A stretch of DNA of 64,000 nt from RI-106 sp964496875 (GCA_964496875.1 CAZCBH010000012.1:37125-101124), one strand, 5' to 3'. Counted from the stretch's first letter, positions 41,551-50,640 are shown. Numbers and translations: made by a program. The notes: generated by a model not told the origin, from the letters alone.

Positions 41551-43806
41551 TCAGAAGGGCATGTTCTCAAACATATCGCCCATATCTTCTACCCCCTGAG
41601 TGAACTGTGATTTCGGAGCCACCACTTTGAAATCATCCAGTTTCTTGTAGTGCTTTTCCAGGTTACTGAAGGCGGAGCTGCTTATTCCAGGGGCCTCCAG
41701 GATGAAGATATTACGAGGTCTTTTGAAGTTGTAGAGATACTCCAGATCAGAATCAGTCCCATGCAGCTCGCTGATATAGAGATTCTCGATACCCTTCAGC
41801 TTTCCTATCAGCTCAAGGTTTTTAGAATCAACAGCAATACCCATGAGATTGAGAATTCTCAGTTTCTTCATAGACGCCAGATATTTTAAATCCTCTTTTT
41901 TCACCGATGTATGGGCGACCTCCAGCCCCTCGATTTTAGGATTTTTCTCAGCGATTAACTGCATAGTTTTGCCGGTGATTTTCTTGCAATAGTTGAGGGT
42001 AAGCTCTCGATAGTAGTCTTTATCTTCGGCTGCATTGGAAATGAGAACTTCTATCGAACTGTCATCGGTAGCGGTTTTGTCCGCGTGGATCTTCTCGAGA
42101 GTTCGGCAGCTGGCTAGTTTTTTCATGACTTCAAATCCGATTTTTTCGTTTGGCTGCTCCTCGTCTTTCTTCTTCTTCTGATTCTTTTCGGTCGTTTTGC
42201 AGAGCCAGATGAATCGGAGTTTCGGGCTCTTTTCTATGCCGTCGAAACCCGGGGCGGATATCTCGAAGCAATTATTGAGGTTGAGCTGATCAAGCTCCTT
42301 CGAGGTCCAGAGACTTTTGAGTTGAGCATTTGTGATGCCCGTTCCTTCAAGAAGGAGAATTTTGAGGTCTGGAAACATCGGTAGAATTTCGAAGACGGTA
42401 TCGTCAAAGGTGCAGCGGCTCAGATCCAGGGCGCGTATGTCGCTTTCCAGGAGGACTTTGAGGTCTTCTCCTCTAATATGCATTTCTTGCAACATCAACC
42501 TGGTATGGTCGATGTTCATATCGTCGTTTGCTTCTTTTCTCTCGGCAATCTGATTTAAAAAGAGGGAGAGTATTTCGAAGTCCTCCCTTTCCATCGGGCG
42601 GCTGCTTTGCATTTTGTACCACATCTCGTGATAGCCTTCATCACGAAATGGATTGACGGTTCTCTTACATTGGCTCGCCATCTTTTGAAGCTTCTCGGCA
42701 AGGACTTGCTCCTCTGTCGGCAGTTGAATCTGAATCTGTTTCTGACCCGGTTCTTCCGTTTGTTCTAGTTTCTTTTCTTTCTCGGAAGGATTGCGATATA
42801 GATAGACCCCTGCCGAGCCCAGTATGATAAAGCACAGAACAGTCAGAACTATCGACTTCTTGCCGGATGTGCTCTTCTTCTCCGGGATCGTCCGGACCTC
42901 CACTGGCCTGGAATCATTAACCGCCCGTAGATCTTCCATGACCTGGGCCATGGACTGATGACGATCTTCGGGGTTTTTCTCCAGCATTTTGGCCACCATG
43001 CTCTCTAGCTCATGGGGAAATTGTCTCCCTTCGTCGATCTCACTGAGCCCCGGTGGTGCTTGCTCTACGTGCATACGGAGAAGGGACATTATGTCTTCTG
43101 CTTCAAAGGGTGTTCTGCCGGCTAACATTCTAAAAATTATGCAGCCCAGCGAATAGATATCCGATCTTTCGTCTGCTTCATTCCCCCGGGCTTGTTCCGG
43201 ACTCATATAAAGCGGGCTTCCTTGAATGACACCGCTGGTAGTGGTAAGTTCGGATCCGATCTGGGTGACGACTGTGTCGTCCTGAGCTTGTTTCTTCGCC
43301 AGACCGAAATCGACCACGGTAATGTTTCTATCCGGGGAATCCAGGTCGCTGACGATTATGTTCGATGCCTTTAAATCCCGGTGAGCAATCTGCTTGCTGT
43401 GGGCGTGGTTCATTCCAAGACATATCTTTTCTGCGATGGCAATCGCCTGTTGAACCGGGAGATGACTCCTTTCTTCAAGGATGCTCTCCAGATCCCGACC
43501 TTCCACAAACTCCATGATAAGAAATGCGTTGTTGGCAGCGGTGACGTTGAAATCGAGGATGTGAACCAGGTTCTCATGTTCGAGCTGGCTGGCTGCCCGG
43601 GCTTCTTTCTGAAAACGAATCAGCTCTTTTTCTTCGGCTCTTTTCAGCACTTTCAATGCCACAATTTTGTCGAGGATGGCATCATGGGCTCTATAGACCG
43701 CGCTGGTGGCACCACTGGAAATATACTCGAAGGCGCTGTATCTATCGCCCAGTTTTTCGAGCACGTCGGCGGGGATGTCGTGGCTGCCTTTTTCTGGAGA
43801 TGCCAT
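41551..43806 (-). CDS. Membrane Ser/Thr protein kinase with extracytoplasmic leucine-rich repeats
   Basis: 751 residues. The kinase domain spans about 23-295: Lys52 in LALK, HRDLKASN (142-149), DFG (166-168), SPEQ (202-205). All catalytic residues are kept, but the glycine loop is SSGATSAVY, lacking the first Gly. A linker leads to one membrane helix (about 318-337), a Glu/Gln-rich spacer and about 300 residues of LRR-like units (IRALDLSRCTFDD, LKILLLEGTGITN, LRILNLMGIAVDS), presumably periplasmic. A Lys/Glu-rich insert interrupts the repeats near 540-555. It starts 16 bases after the murQ stop, so kinase and MurNAc-6-P etherase are likely co-expressed. Confidence 0.9.
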   Translation of the reverse strand: MASPEKGSHDIPADVLEKLGDRYSAFEYISSGATSAVYRAHDAILDKIVALKVLKRAEEKELIRFQKEARAASQLEHENLVHILDFNVTAANNAFLIMEFVEGRDLESILEERSHLPVQQAIAIAEKICLGMNHAHSKQIAHRDLKASNIIVSDLDSPDRNITVVDFGLAKKQAQDDTVVTQIGSELTTTSGVIQGSPLYMSPEQARGNEADERSDIYSLGCIIFRMLAGRTPFEAEDIMSLLRMHVEQAPPGLSEIDEGRQFPHELESMVAKMLEKNPEDRHQSMAQVMEDLRAVNDSRPVEVRTIPEKKSTSGKKSIVLTVLCFIILGSAGVYLYRNPSEKEKKLEQTEEPGQKQIQIQLPTEEQVLAEKLQKMASQCKRTVNPFRDEGYHEMWYKMQSSRPMEREDFEILSLFLNQIAERKEANDDMNIDHTRLMLQEMHIRGEDLKVLLESDIRALDLSRCTFDDTVFEILPMFPDLKILLLEGTGITNAQLKSLWTSKELDQLNLNNCFEISAPGFDGIEKSPKLRFIWLCKTTEKNQKKKKDEEQPNEKIGFEVMKKLASCRTLEKIHADKTATDDSSIEVLISNAAEDKDYYRELTLNYCKKITGKTMQLIAEKNPKIEGLEVAHTSVKKEDLKYLASMKKLRILNLMGIAVDSKNLELIGKLKGIENLYISELHGTDSDLEYLYNFKRPRNIFILEAPGISSSAFSNLEKHYKKLDDFKVVAPKSQFTQGVEDMGDMFENMPF

Positions 43807-43822
43807 GGGTCTTTGTTTCTAT

Positions 43823-44743
43823 CTATAAATCTTTTGAGCTTTCGAGGACTTTTCTAATCTGATCGTCATGTTTTTCCAGAAGAGCGCGTGCTTCCTCTCT
43901 TCCGACTCGCTTCAGTTGCATTACGATGGCCACCTTCGAGCTGCCCTCGGCTTCTGCCAGCAGTTCTGCCGCTTTTGCTTCATCTACGGCCGCTGCTTTC
44001 ATCACGATTCTTCTGGCACGGTCTTTCAGTTTTGTGTTAGTGGCCCTCAAATCGATCATCAGATTGCCATAGACTTTTCCCAGTCTAACCATGAGCGAGT
44101 TGGTTATCAGATTCAGGATCATTTTCTGGGCTGTACCGGCTTTCAATCTGGTAGAGCCTGTTATGGGCTCGGGACCGGTTACAGCTCGGATTACAAGATC
44201 GGCTTCTTTCTCTATCTCGGAGCTGCTCACATTAACGAGGGCTACTGAGTATGCACCTTTATCCCTGGCGTAGCGCAGGGCTCCTTTTACGTATGGGGTT
44301 CTGCCACTCGAGGCGATGCCTATCACAGAATCCTCCGGTTTAAGTCCATATTCTTCGAGGGCTCTAGCCCCTTCTTCTTCAACATCTTCCGCCCCTTCCA
44401 CAGAAGTGGTGAGGGCTCGGTTGCCACCGGCGATGATGCCCTGGACTAATTCTGGTTCGACTCCGAAAGTGGGAGGACATTCGCTTGCATCGAGGACGCC
44501 CAGTCTGCCGCTGGTGCCTGCTCCTATGTATACGAGCCGACCACCGCGTCTGACCCTGATGAGAATCTCCTCGACCGCTTCTGCAATGGCGGGAACGGCA
44601 TAGTCGACACTGGCAGCCACAGTGTGATTCTCTTTATGAAGACGCTTGACCAGATCGAGAGGGTCGAGACTGTCGAGATCGGAGGTTCTCGGGTTGGGTT
44701 GCTCTGTTTCCAGTCTGGATAGATCCTGGCCGGTCGGGGTCAT
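43823..44743 (-). CDS. murQ: N-acetylmuramic acid 6-phosphate etherase
   Basis: 306 residues, full length. The SIS domain carries the substrate motifs GAGTSGRLGVLDASECPP and IASSGRTPYVKGAL, and later TGSTRLKAGTAQK with the conserved residues of the family. The enzyme splits the lactyl ether of MurNAc-6-phosphate, giving GlcNAc-6-phosphate and D-lactate, in recycling of peptidoglycan sugars. ATG 44743 follows GGGAG at 7 bases. No anmK, nagA or PTS gene is adjacent; the next gene in the operon is the kinase-LRR at 41551. Confidence 0.95.
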   Translation of the reverse strand: MTPTGQDLSRLETEQPNPRTSDLDSLDPLDLVKRLHKENHTVAASVDYAVPAIAEAVEEILIRVRRGGRLVYIGAGTSGRLGVLDASECPPTFGVEPELVQGIIAGGNRALTTSVEGAEDVEEEGARALEEYGLKPEDSVIGIASSGRTPYVKGALRYARDKGAYSVALVNVSSSEIEKEADLVIRAVTGPEPITGSTRLKAGTAQKMILNLITNSLMVRLGKVYGNLMIDLRATNTKLKDRARRIVMKAAAVDEAKAAELLAEAEGSSKVAIVMQLKRVGREEARALLEKHDDQIRKVLESSKDL

Positions 44744-44897
44744 TCTGGGCTCCCTTCATCTTTATCTCTGCCTGATTTTCGTCAGTCTAGCAGATTAACC
44801 CGGCTCGATATCAAAAGCAGCAGGGTACATTTCAGCCACTAAAACGCTCTAATGTCTTGACATGAAAGCCTTTCCCCGCCTTTGAGCCCCTTTTACC

Positions 44898-47717
44898 ATG
44901 CCCGACCCCAAGGAAAAAGCATCCGAATGGAGACCCGATAGCGAAATCTTCTCTGGCTCTAAAGCCGGATTTGATGTGCTGGATCTATTTAAGAGTGAGA
45001 GTAGACCTTCGAAGGCACCTATCGATTTTGCCCCTCCTTCTCCTTCTATAGATTCTTTCAGCGTCGATTTCGACTCTCTTGAGAAGCCTGTGAAATTGAC
45101 CCAGCTTCTCGAGAACCCGGGAAGCTGGAGCGATGCTGCCGTATCGACGACCCGCAAGCCAGTCTTTGGTCGAGTAAATGATGCCCTGGTGGCGGTGGGC
45201 AGTGAAGGACTCCTTGTTCGAGATGGCCGGATAGAAGAAGCCGCCTCTGATAAAGCTCCGGTGGTGCGGGAAGTCGCCACTGAAGACGGAGTTTATCGGC
45301 GAGATGAAAATGGACGGATCTCTTCTACCGCCCCAGAAGCTGGCCAGGCCGGACCGAAACGAGAATTCGAATACAATGACCCAGCCGACAAAAATAAGCT
45401 TTCTAAGGTGACAATCGGCGACGATGTCTATGTCCGCAAGGGACCGATCACCTCTTCGGGTAAACCGGTTCAACAAGACGGATTCGATATGCATAACTGG
45501 ACCGTCTATGATCGAAGCGGGAAGTTGAAAAGGGACTGGTACGGCGATATGAGAATCAGCCCTGATGGGGTATTCAGTCGCTATGAAAATGATAAGAAGA
45601 GCTTGACTCTCGAAGGCGCCGACGGCAAGCCCCTGTCTGCCGAGGAGGCAGCCAGGCGCAATGCTGAAGGCATCTGGCCCGGCTCCATAGAGGTGGTCCG
45701 CCCGGACGGATCTGAATTGAAGGCGACTTTGAAAGGTCATATAGTACAGGAGTTGTCTGAAGGTACAGAGAACGGTGAGAAGCATGTCTGGAGAAAGGAC
45801 GGAGATCGCTGGACTTGCGACACTCTTCCGGGTGAGGAACGTCGAGAGCTTTCGGTGGGAGCCGACGGCAGTCTGAGCTATGTCGATAGAGATGGACTCA
45901 AACACAGGCAAAGGAAAGACGCCACCTCGGAAGTGGAGGATGGGGCTAGTGGCTTGACCTTTGGCTTTGACCGACACCATCGAATGATATCGGTTCAAGG
46001 AGACAAGGGGGCGCGCAGGCTCACCTATGGTGATGACGGCAAGCTGTCTTCTGTAGAAAGCACCTGGGCCGGCTCATCGAATCGCTGGACGCGTGATACC
46101 AATAACAGTGCCGGGAAGTGGATAGAGAGCCCAGGGGGTAGAGTGGCAGACAAGCTCAGAGTGCTCGAAACAGGTGAGATAGAGCATGTCACGACATCCG
46201 GCGATAGACGTATCGAGGCACTGAATCTTAAAAAAGTCGATTTCGACTCTTCCGACCGCCCCTGCAAAGTTAGCTTCCCTTCCGGCGCCGAGCGCTTTTT
46301 AGACTACGACAATCTTGGTCTTTCCCGGGTACTGGACCGAATACCGGCGGAGAAAGGCGGCGAGGATCTGGAATGGAAGCGGGAGCAGGGCGGTGATAGT
46401 TTTGTCTCGATGCGGGACAACAATAAAGTGTATCGGCGGGAGCAGATGAATGTCACCGCCGACGGTGATCTGGAGTATAAAGGAGCCGACGGGCGTGCTC
46501 ATGTTTCCAGAGCCGAAGACATCGACCGCCTGGCTCGCGGTGAGTTCGTTCTTGGTTCCGAGTCCTTGCTCGAAGCCAGGGATGCGCTTCTGCGGTCCAT
46601 GGGCGAGGCCGGTCTTTCTTCCGACCGATTTAAAGGCTGGATGAAAGAGTTCGAAGAGAGAGCCACCCGGAACAAAATAGACCCCGAGAAAGTGGTGCGA
46701 ACTTTCAACAATCTCTCCGACTTGTTGAGCGATCCCGGTCAGGGCGGTCCTTATAACCTCGACGAGCGCAAAGTAATCGCGGATTGTGCCATGCACAACC
46801 TGGCCAGACCGATGGAGATAGACCAGGGGTCTCATCCTACCTGTAATGTCACCTCGGTGGAGGTCTATGCCGCCGTGCGTCATCCTGACGCTTATACGAG
46901 TTTGCTTCGGGATGTCTCTTTGACCGGGTCATGGAAAGCGCTGAGCGGCAAGGTCGGCCATCCGCCTGCTCAATCCCTGGCTCCAGGAAAAGACGAACTC
47001 TCCTATGATCTGAATAAGCCGGATTCCGGTAAGCGTAATCTGGCCAGCCAGGCATTTCAGATGACTCTGATCAATACCATGTACGAAACCGGCGAGATGA
47101 ACACCGACAAAGAAGATCGCTCGGATATTCGTTATATCATGCAGCCATCGCAAACCATAACCAAACGAGAAGGAAATATCGTGATCACTATGGAGACCGG
47201 GGAGGACACGCTGGTTAGAGACGGCAAGACACTGAACAATGCCAGAGGGCAAAAAATTGACGGACCGGAAATGATTCAGGACAATGTCTTGCGCTCCTGT
47301 GAAATCCTTTTTGGTGAAACCCCTCCCCATATAGAGAACGCTTCTTATGCCGATATCAATGGCCGCCGTCATTATGAAAGCGATCTGATCACTAAAGAGC
47401 GCTTATTAGAATTGAAAGAGAAAAATCTATTTCCTCTTCTCACTCCCACCATGGGAGGTATGCATGCCCAGACCATTCACGATGTCTGGGAGGATCAAAG
47501 AAACGGCGAGACCTGGGTGCTCCTCGATAACCAGCATGGAGAGCCGGAGGTCAAAGGCGCCGATCGCAAGAGTGGAGAAGGTGATGGAGACGGATGGATC
47601 AAGCTCGATGCTCTGCATCGCACTCTAAGAATGGGCGGCGAGGGGCGGGGCTTTGGTTTGCCGGTGATGCCTCAGGTAACCAAGAATCAGCATCCCTCGG
47701 AAATCTACAACAGATAA
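44898..47717 (+). CDS. Large YD/Rhs-like repeat protein with C-terminal papain-like cysteine protease domain
   Basis: 939 residues, no signal peptide. After a polar N-terminus (about 1-120), residues about 120-560 contain many short beta repeats around YxxDG and Trp/Arg turns (LTYGDDGKLSSV, VYDRSGKLKRDWYG, VFRRYE-like), recalling YD or antitoxin-like MORN-type strands. A helical stretch (about 555-635) follows. The last 300 residues hold a set compatible with a papain-like site: Gln643 and Cys649 in IDQGSHPTCNVTS, His856 in GGMHAQTIHDVW, and Asp877/Asn878 in LLDNQHG. No ribosome binding site is clear at ATG 44898. Cargo-type toxin, surface protein or self-processing protease are all possible; I cannot name a family. 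Confidence 0.65.
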   Translation: MPDPKEKASEWRPDSEIFSGSKAGFDVLDLFKSESRPSKAPIDFAPPSPSIDSFSVDFDSLEKPVKLTQLLENPGSWSDAAVSTTRKPVFGRVNDALVAVGSEGLLVRDGRIEEAASDKAPVVREVATEDGVYRRDENGRISSTAPEAGQAGPKREFEYNDPADKNKLSKVTIGDDVYVRKGPITSSGKPVQQDGFDMHNWTVYDRSGKLKRDWYGDMRISPDGVFSRYENDKKSLTLEGADGKPLSAEEAARRNAEGIWPGSIEVVRPDGSELKATLKGHIVQELSEGTENGEKHVWRKDGDRWTCDTLPGEERRELSVGADGSLSYVDRDGLKHRQRKDATSEVEDGASGLTFGFDRHHRMISVQGDKGARRLTYGDDGKLSSVESTWAGSSNRWTRDTNNSAGKWIESPGGRVADKLRVLETGEIEHVTTSGDRRIEALNLKKVDFDSSDRPCKVSFPSGAERFLDYDNLGLSRVLDRIPAEKGGEDLEWKREQGGDSFVSMRDNNKVYRREQMNVTADGDLEYKGADGRAHVSRAEDIDRLARGEFVLGSESLLEARDALLRSMGEAGLSSDRFKGWMKEFEERATRNKIDPEKVVRTFNNLSDLLSDPGQGGPYNLDERKVIADCAMHNLARPMEIDQGSHPTCNVTSVEVYAAVRHPDAYTSLLRDVSLTGSWKALSGKVGHPPAQSLAPGKDELSYDLNKPDSGKRNLASQAFQMTLINTMYETGEMNTDKEDRSDIRYIMQPSQTITKREGNIVITMETGEDTLVRDGKTLNNARGQKIDGPEMIQDNVLRSCEILFGETPPHIENASYADINGRRHYESDLITKERLLELKEKNLFPLLTPTMGGMHAQTIHDVWEDQRNGETWVLLDNQHGEPEVKGADRKSGEGDGDGWIKLDALHRTLRMGGEGRGFGLPVMPQVTKNQHPSEIYNR

Positions 47718-47720
47718 AGT

Positions 47721-48215
47721 CTATTTGAAGTAGAGATCCACATAGTCGGTGACACGGTCGCAGGGATTGTCCATCTCTTTGAGGCGCCAGTACTTTCGTT
47801 TTCCTTTGACGGCAAAGGTCATCTCTCCATCTCGGAGGCAGGGTTTGCCATCATTTATATGAGAGACTCTGGTCTCGATTTTGCCCCGGAATTTGAATTG
47901 ACCACAGGCTACTTCGGTAATAACACCGTCTATGGTCAGCCAGTCCGGATCTTTCCCTTTTGAACGCTGCTCCCCTTTGAGGGTCAAAAGACCGTTCTTT
48001 TCGGTGACGGTGGCTTGTCCGAATTTTTCCCAGCTTATCCATTGTAAGGAAAGCATGTGCTTGCCCAGCAATTTTTTCTTTTCGGCGGCATCTTTGACCA
48101 GGGTTTTGGTCTGGCTCTGGGCAGAGACAGGGGACTTTGAGGCTAAAGCCATGATAGTCGCCAATATCAGGATGAAAGTGGCGAATCTCATCGTTGTAGA
48201 GGTAGATAAGGACAT
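47721..48215 (-). CDS. Exported conserved protein of unknown function (RKYWRL...TDYVDLYF type)
   Basis: 164 residues from ATG 48215, with GGAG 6 bases ahead; the frame is open to 48248. A signal peptide (about 1-34, ending SPVSA) precedes a compact beta domain: LLGKHMLSLQWISWEKFG, LTIDGVITEV, FRGKIETRVSHIN and the strongly patterned end GKRKYWRLKEMDNPCDRVTD. I recall the closing motif from uncharacterised proteins of several phyla, but no function. Two Cys (in GKPCLRDG and NPCDRV) could pair. It is convergent with the repeat/protease gene after 3 bases. Confidence 0.7.
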   Translation of the reverse strand: MSLSTSTTMRFATFILILATIMALASKSPVSAQSQTKTLVKDAAEKKKLLGKHMLSLQWISWEKFGQATVTEKNGLLTLKGEQRSKGKDPDWLTIDGVITEVACGQFKFRGKIETRVSHINDGKPCLRDGEMTFAVKGKRKYWRLKEMDNPCDRVTDYVDLYFK

Positions 48216-48334
48216 CGGTCTCTCCTGCATTCTGGACCAGACCCGCATTATCCCACCTGGCCCGGGGTCCGGCCTGCTTAAAATTTTGGAAGAAAGTGGT
48301 TACTACGGGGTAACCGATGTTAGAATATTAATTA

Positions 48335-48348
48335 ACCGACCGGTTGGT
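48335..48348. promoter_or_regulatory. TetR-type operator candidate
   Basis: ACCGACCGGTTGGT is a near-perfect 14-base palindrome with one mismatched pair. It lies 37 bases before the diiron protein gene and just after an AT-rich stretch (TAGAATATTAATT) that could hold the -10 box. A TetR regulator is encoded in the same operon, and palindromes of this kind (ACCGACCGGT) are typical for such repressors. Confidence 0.5.
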
Positions 48349-48384
48349 CAGCGTATCTTCCCTCCTGTCTAGAGGACCTTTTCT

Positions 48385-49491
48385 ATGTCAACTACAGAGA
48401 AAACCACCGAACCCGAGTCCATGACCGGTAAGCATCATCTTGCTCCGCCTCCGGATCATTATGACAAGATGCCTGACCCCCAGGAACTTTTGCTCAACGC
48501 CGAAAGCGCTCCCAAAATAACCGACAGGCTCAATATCTTTCCTTTCGACTGGCGGGTCGAGACGCCACGCCTGATGGACATCTATGAAGATTCCAGAGAT
48601 CCGGGCTGGTCGCCGAGCAAGCTGCCCTGGGAAACCCTTGATGTGGACTCGATGACTTTAGATCAGCGCTATGCCATCTCCTACTGGTTCGCCCTGCTTT
48701 CGGTCTTCGATGCCTCGGGACCTGCCGTGTTTGCCAGGGCGATGATCCATGCTTACGAAACCCACGAAGAGGACGCTATCAGAAAATGCTTTTTCTCGGT
48801 GACCCGGGACGAGATGAATCACGAAGAGGTCTGCGGGCGGGCGATCAATAAATTGACCCCCAATGGTCCCCTGGGCTTCGAGCCCGAGACCGAGCTTGGC
48901 AAACTGGCTCGCAATAATGTGGAGTGGCTCTATCATAACGGCGCCCGTTACTGGAGAGGCTATAAAAAAGCGGTGGAGATGTATCCGATGGGTATTCTCT
49001 TCAGCTCCTTCCTCTTTGGAGAAGTGGCGTCTTCTACGCTCTTCCACTCTATGTACGAGAAGACCACTATTCCAGTATTTAAAGAAGCTTTCAAAAATAT
49101 CGGTCGTGATGAAGGCCGACACTTGAGCTTCTGTCTTGCACTGCTCAAGGAGATTCTCCCCAAGATGAGCGAAGAAGAGAAAGATATCGTCACCAAGCAA
49201 TTCAGAGCTGGTTTCATCTTCCTCTCCGGAATTCTCTATGAGCCCCCGGCGGATTTCTGGCAACTGCCCGAGACTTTCCTGCCTGCCCAGAGGCTTCTGG
49301 AAGAGAAAGCTCGAGAAGCCGGCTTCGGTATACTCGATCATGAACAGCGCAAAGAGAACTGGAGAACTGCTGTGGTTCGCTTGAAAACCATTGTCGAGCC
49401 TCATGGTGTCAAGTTCCCGGCTTTGCCCGAGATCGATGTCGATGGAGAAGACGTGGCTTTCGACCCAGAGAAGATCGTGCCGATTTTCTAA
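48385..49491 (+). CDS. Ferritin-like diiron protein, oxygenase-type
   Basis: 368 residues, mainly helical. Two carboxylate/His pairs fit a ferritin-like diiron centre: Glu143-x-x-His146 (RDEMNHEE), with a partner Glu at about 125-129, and Glu243-x-x-His246 (GRDEGRH), with a partner Glu213 (FGEVASS). Such proteins include N-oxygenases of the AurF kind, ribonucleotide-reductase-like oxidases and fatty-acid-modifying enzymes; the substrate is not evident. The stop overlaps the ATG of the TetR gene by one base, and a palindromic operator candidate lies upstream, so self-contained regulation by that TetR is likely. Confidence 0.75.
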   Translation: MSTTEKTTEPESMTGKHHLAPPPDHYDKMPDPQELLLNAESAPKITDRLNIFPFDWRVETPRLMDIYEDSRDPGWSPSKLPWETLDVDSMTLDQRYAISYWFALLSVFDASGPAVFARAMIHAYETHEEDAIRKCFFSVTRDEMNHEEVCGRAINKLTPNGPLGFEPETELGKLARNNVEWLYHNGARYWRGYKKAVEMYPMGILFSSFLFGEVASSTLFHSMYEKTTIPVFKEAFKNIGRDEGRHLSFCLALLKEILPKMSEEEKDIVTKQFRAGFIFLSGILYEPPADFWQLPETFLPAQRLLEEKAREAGFGILDHEQRKENWRTAVVRLKTIVEPHGVKFPALPEIDVDGEDVAFDPEKIVPIF

Positions 49492-50105
49492 TGGTCAGAC
49501 CCCGGGCTGAAAATTATGAGGAGCGGCGTCAGGAACTGCTTGATGCCGCTGCTTCGATGTTTGCCGAAAAAGGCTTCGATGGGGCCTCTATGGCTCAGAT
49601 TGCCAGCAGCTGCGGTGTATCAAAAGCGCTTCTCTATCACTATTACAAATCCAAAGAGGAGTTGCTCTATTCGATGTTGCTCTCCCACTGCCTGCTCCTG
49701 GTTCGAACAGGAGAAGAGGCGGTGGCAGAAGCCGGTCGGACCTTTGTGGGTTCCGACCAGGATAAGGCTCGCGCTCAATTGGATTCTCTGGTTCGCAGCC
49801 TGATGCAACTTTATATAGAATCCCGGGATAAACATGTGGTGCTTCTAAATAACCTTCACGCCTTGCCGCAAGAACAGCAGCTCGAGATCAAACAGCTCGA
49901 AAAGAATCTGGTCGGTATCATAAAAGGGTTGCTGAAAGAGTTGAAGCCAGGCGCCACCGACGCGGTGCGAACAGCGCTGGCAATGTATTTGATGGGGGCA
50001 GTTAACTGGACTTATACCTGGTTCAAGTCTGATGGCCCGGTGTCTCATGATGAATACGCTTCGCTTGCTACCAGTACGTTTCTTCACGGTATCGAGGAAG
50101 GGTGA
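49491..50105 (+). CDS. TetR/AcrR-family transcriptional regulator
   Basis: 204 residues. The N-terminal DNA-binding domain is typical: RRQELLDAAASMFAEKGFDG, then the helix-turn-helix MAQIASSCGVSKALLYHYYKSKEELL. The C-terminal helical ligand domain (about 75-200) is unassigned. Its ATG overlaps the diiron protein stop (TAATG), and its own stop overlaps the next start. It probably represses this operon through the palindrome at 48335-48348, released by a ligand related to the substrate of the diiron enzyme. Confidence 0.93.
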   Translation: MVRPRAENYEERRQELLDAAASMFAEKGFDGASMAQIASSCGVSKALLYHYYKSKEELLYSMLLSHCLLLVRTGEEAVAEAGRTFVGSDQDKARAQLDSLVRSLMQLYIESRDKHVVLLNNLHALPQEQQLEIKQLEKNLVGIIKGLLKELKPGATDAVRTALAMYLMGAVNWTYTWFKSDGPVSHDEYASLATSTFLHGIEEG

Positions 50106-50518
50106 TGCCTAACAAGGTCACTGCTCTTGGCCTCGGATTTTTATTTTTTGCGGTTGCCGTCGTGTCTCTGGCGGCGCTCTATTCTCACTTGCGAGCGCCC
50201 GGACGTCAGGCGGTGGATGGTACCGTAATCGGTGTCCTCGAGGCCGGTCGTTTCAAGACCCGGATGCTCTGTCGTTATAAAGTCGGCGAGCGTACCTATG
50301 TATGTCCGGTTATGGTCGAGAGAGACAAGGATAAAACTCCGGCGAAAAAAGGCGATCACCTTGTTCTATATTGCTGTGCCGATTCTCCTGCCGATATTTC
50401 TTTGAGTCCGAATAGAAAAGATGGAGCTCTTCCTGTTCTATATGGCATGGGTGCCGCTCTTGGCCTTGTCGGCTCGGTTTGGTTTTTCAAGACCGCCAGA
50501 AGAAAGCAGCTCTCGTGA
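50105..50518 (+). CDS. DUF3592-like two-helix membrane protein
   Basis: 137 residues from ATG 50105 (TGATG overlap with the TetR stop; an upstream GTG is possible). A first helix (LGLGFLFFAVAVVSLAALY), a beta-rich periplasmic or cytoplasmic domain (VDGTVIGVLEAGRFKTRMLCRYKVGERTY) with a KKGDHLVLYCCADSP segment, and a second helix (YGMGAALGLVGSVWFF) match the DUF3592 plan. The role is unknown. Its place after a diiron enzyme and a TetR regulator suggests a membrane accessory. A strong terminator starts at its stop codon. Confidence 0.7.
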   Translation: MPNKVTALGLGFLFFAVAVVSLAALYSHLRAPGRQAVDGTVIGVLEAGRFKTRMLCRYKVGERTYVCPVMVERDKDKTPAKKGDHLVLYCCADSPADISLSPNRKDGALPVLYGMGAALGLVGSVWFFKTARRKQLS

Positions 50519-50551
50519 CGGCAATGTGACAGGAAACAGTCACGTTGCCGT
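50518..50551 (+). terminator. Operon terminator hairpin
   Basis: ACGGCAATGTGAC (50518-50530) pairs with GTCACGTTGCCGT (50539-50551), 13 bp with one G-U pair and an 8-base loop, followed by TATTTC. It begins at the last base of the stop codon of the DUF3592-like gene. Confidence 0.75.
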
Positions 50552-50607
50552 TATTTCAAAGGGTTATCTTCTAATTATCGAAAGAAAAGTTTTAGAGCGA
50601 GGAAGGG

Positions 50608-50640
50608 CGGTTCGAATTCACGGACCGTTCTTCTACTTTT
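50608..50640 (+). terminator. Second terminator-like hairpin
   Basis: CGGTTCG (50608-50614) and CGGACCG (50621-50627) pair with one G-U around AATTCA, followed by TTCTTCTACTTTTT. It lies 57 bases after the first terminator and may back it up. Confidence 0.5.

Noticed and set aside
44985..45998. 337-codon minus-strand frame opposite the repeat/papain-like gene
   Set aside because: Antisense shadow with no ribosome binding site or family; the plus strand has continuous repeats.
48658..49404. 248-codon minus-strand frame opposite the diiron gene
   Set aside because: Shadow of a gene with metal-binding motifs and operon context.
50598..50640. tRNA-like T-arm (GGTTCGAATTC)
   Set aside because: No matching acceptor, D or anticodon arms; the sequence is better explained as a terminator hairpin.
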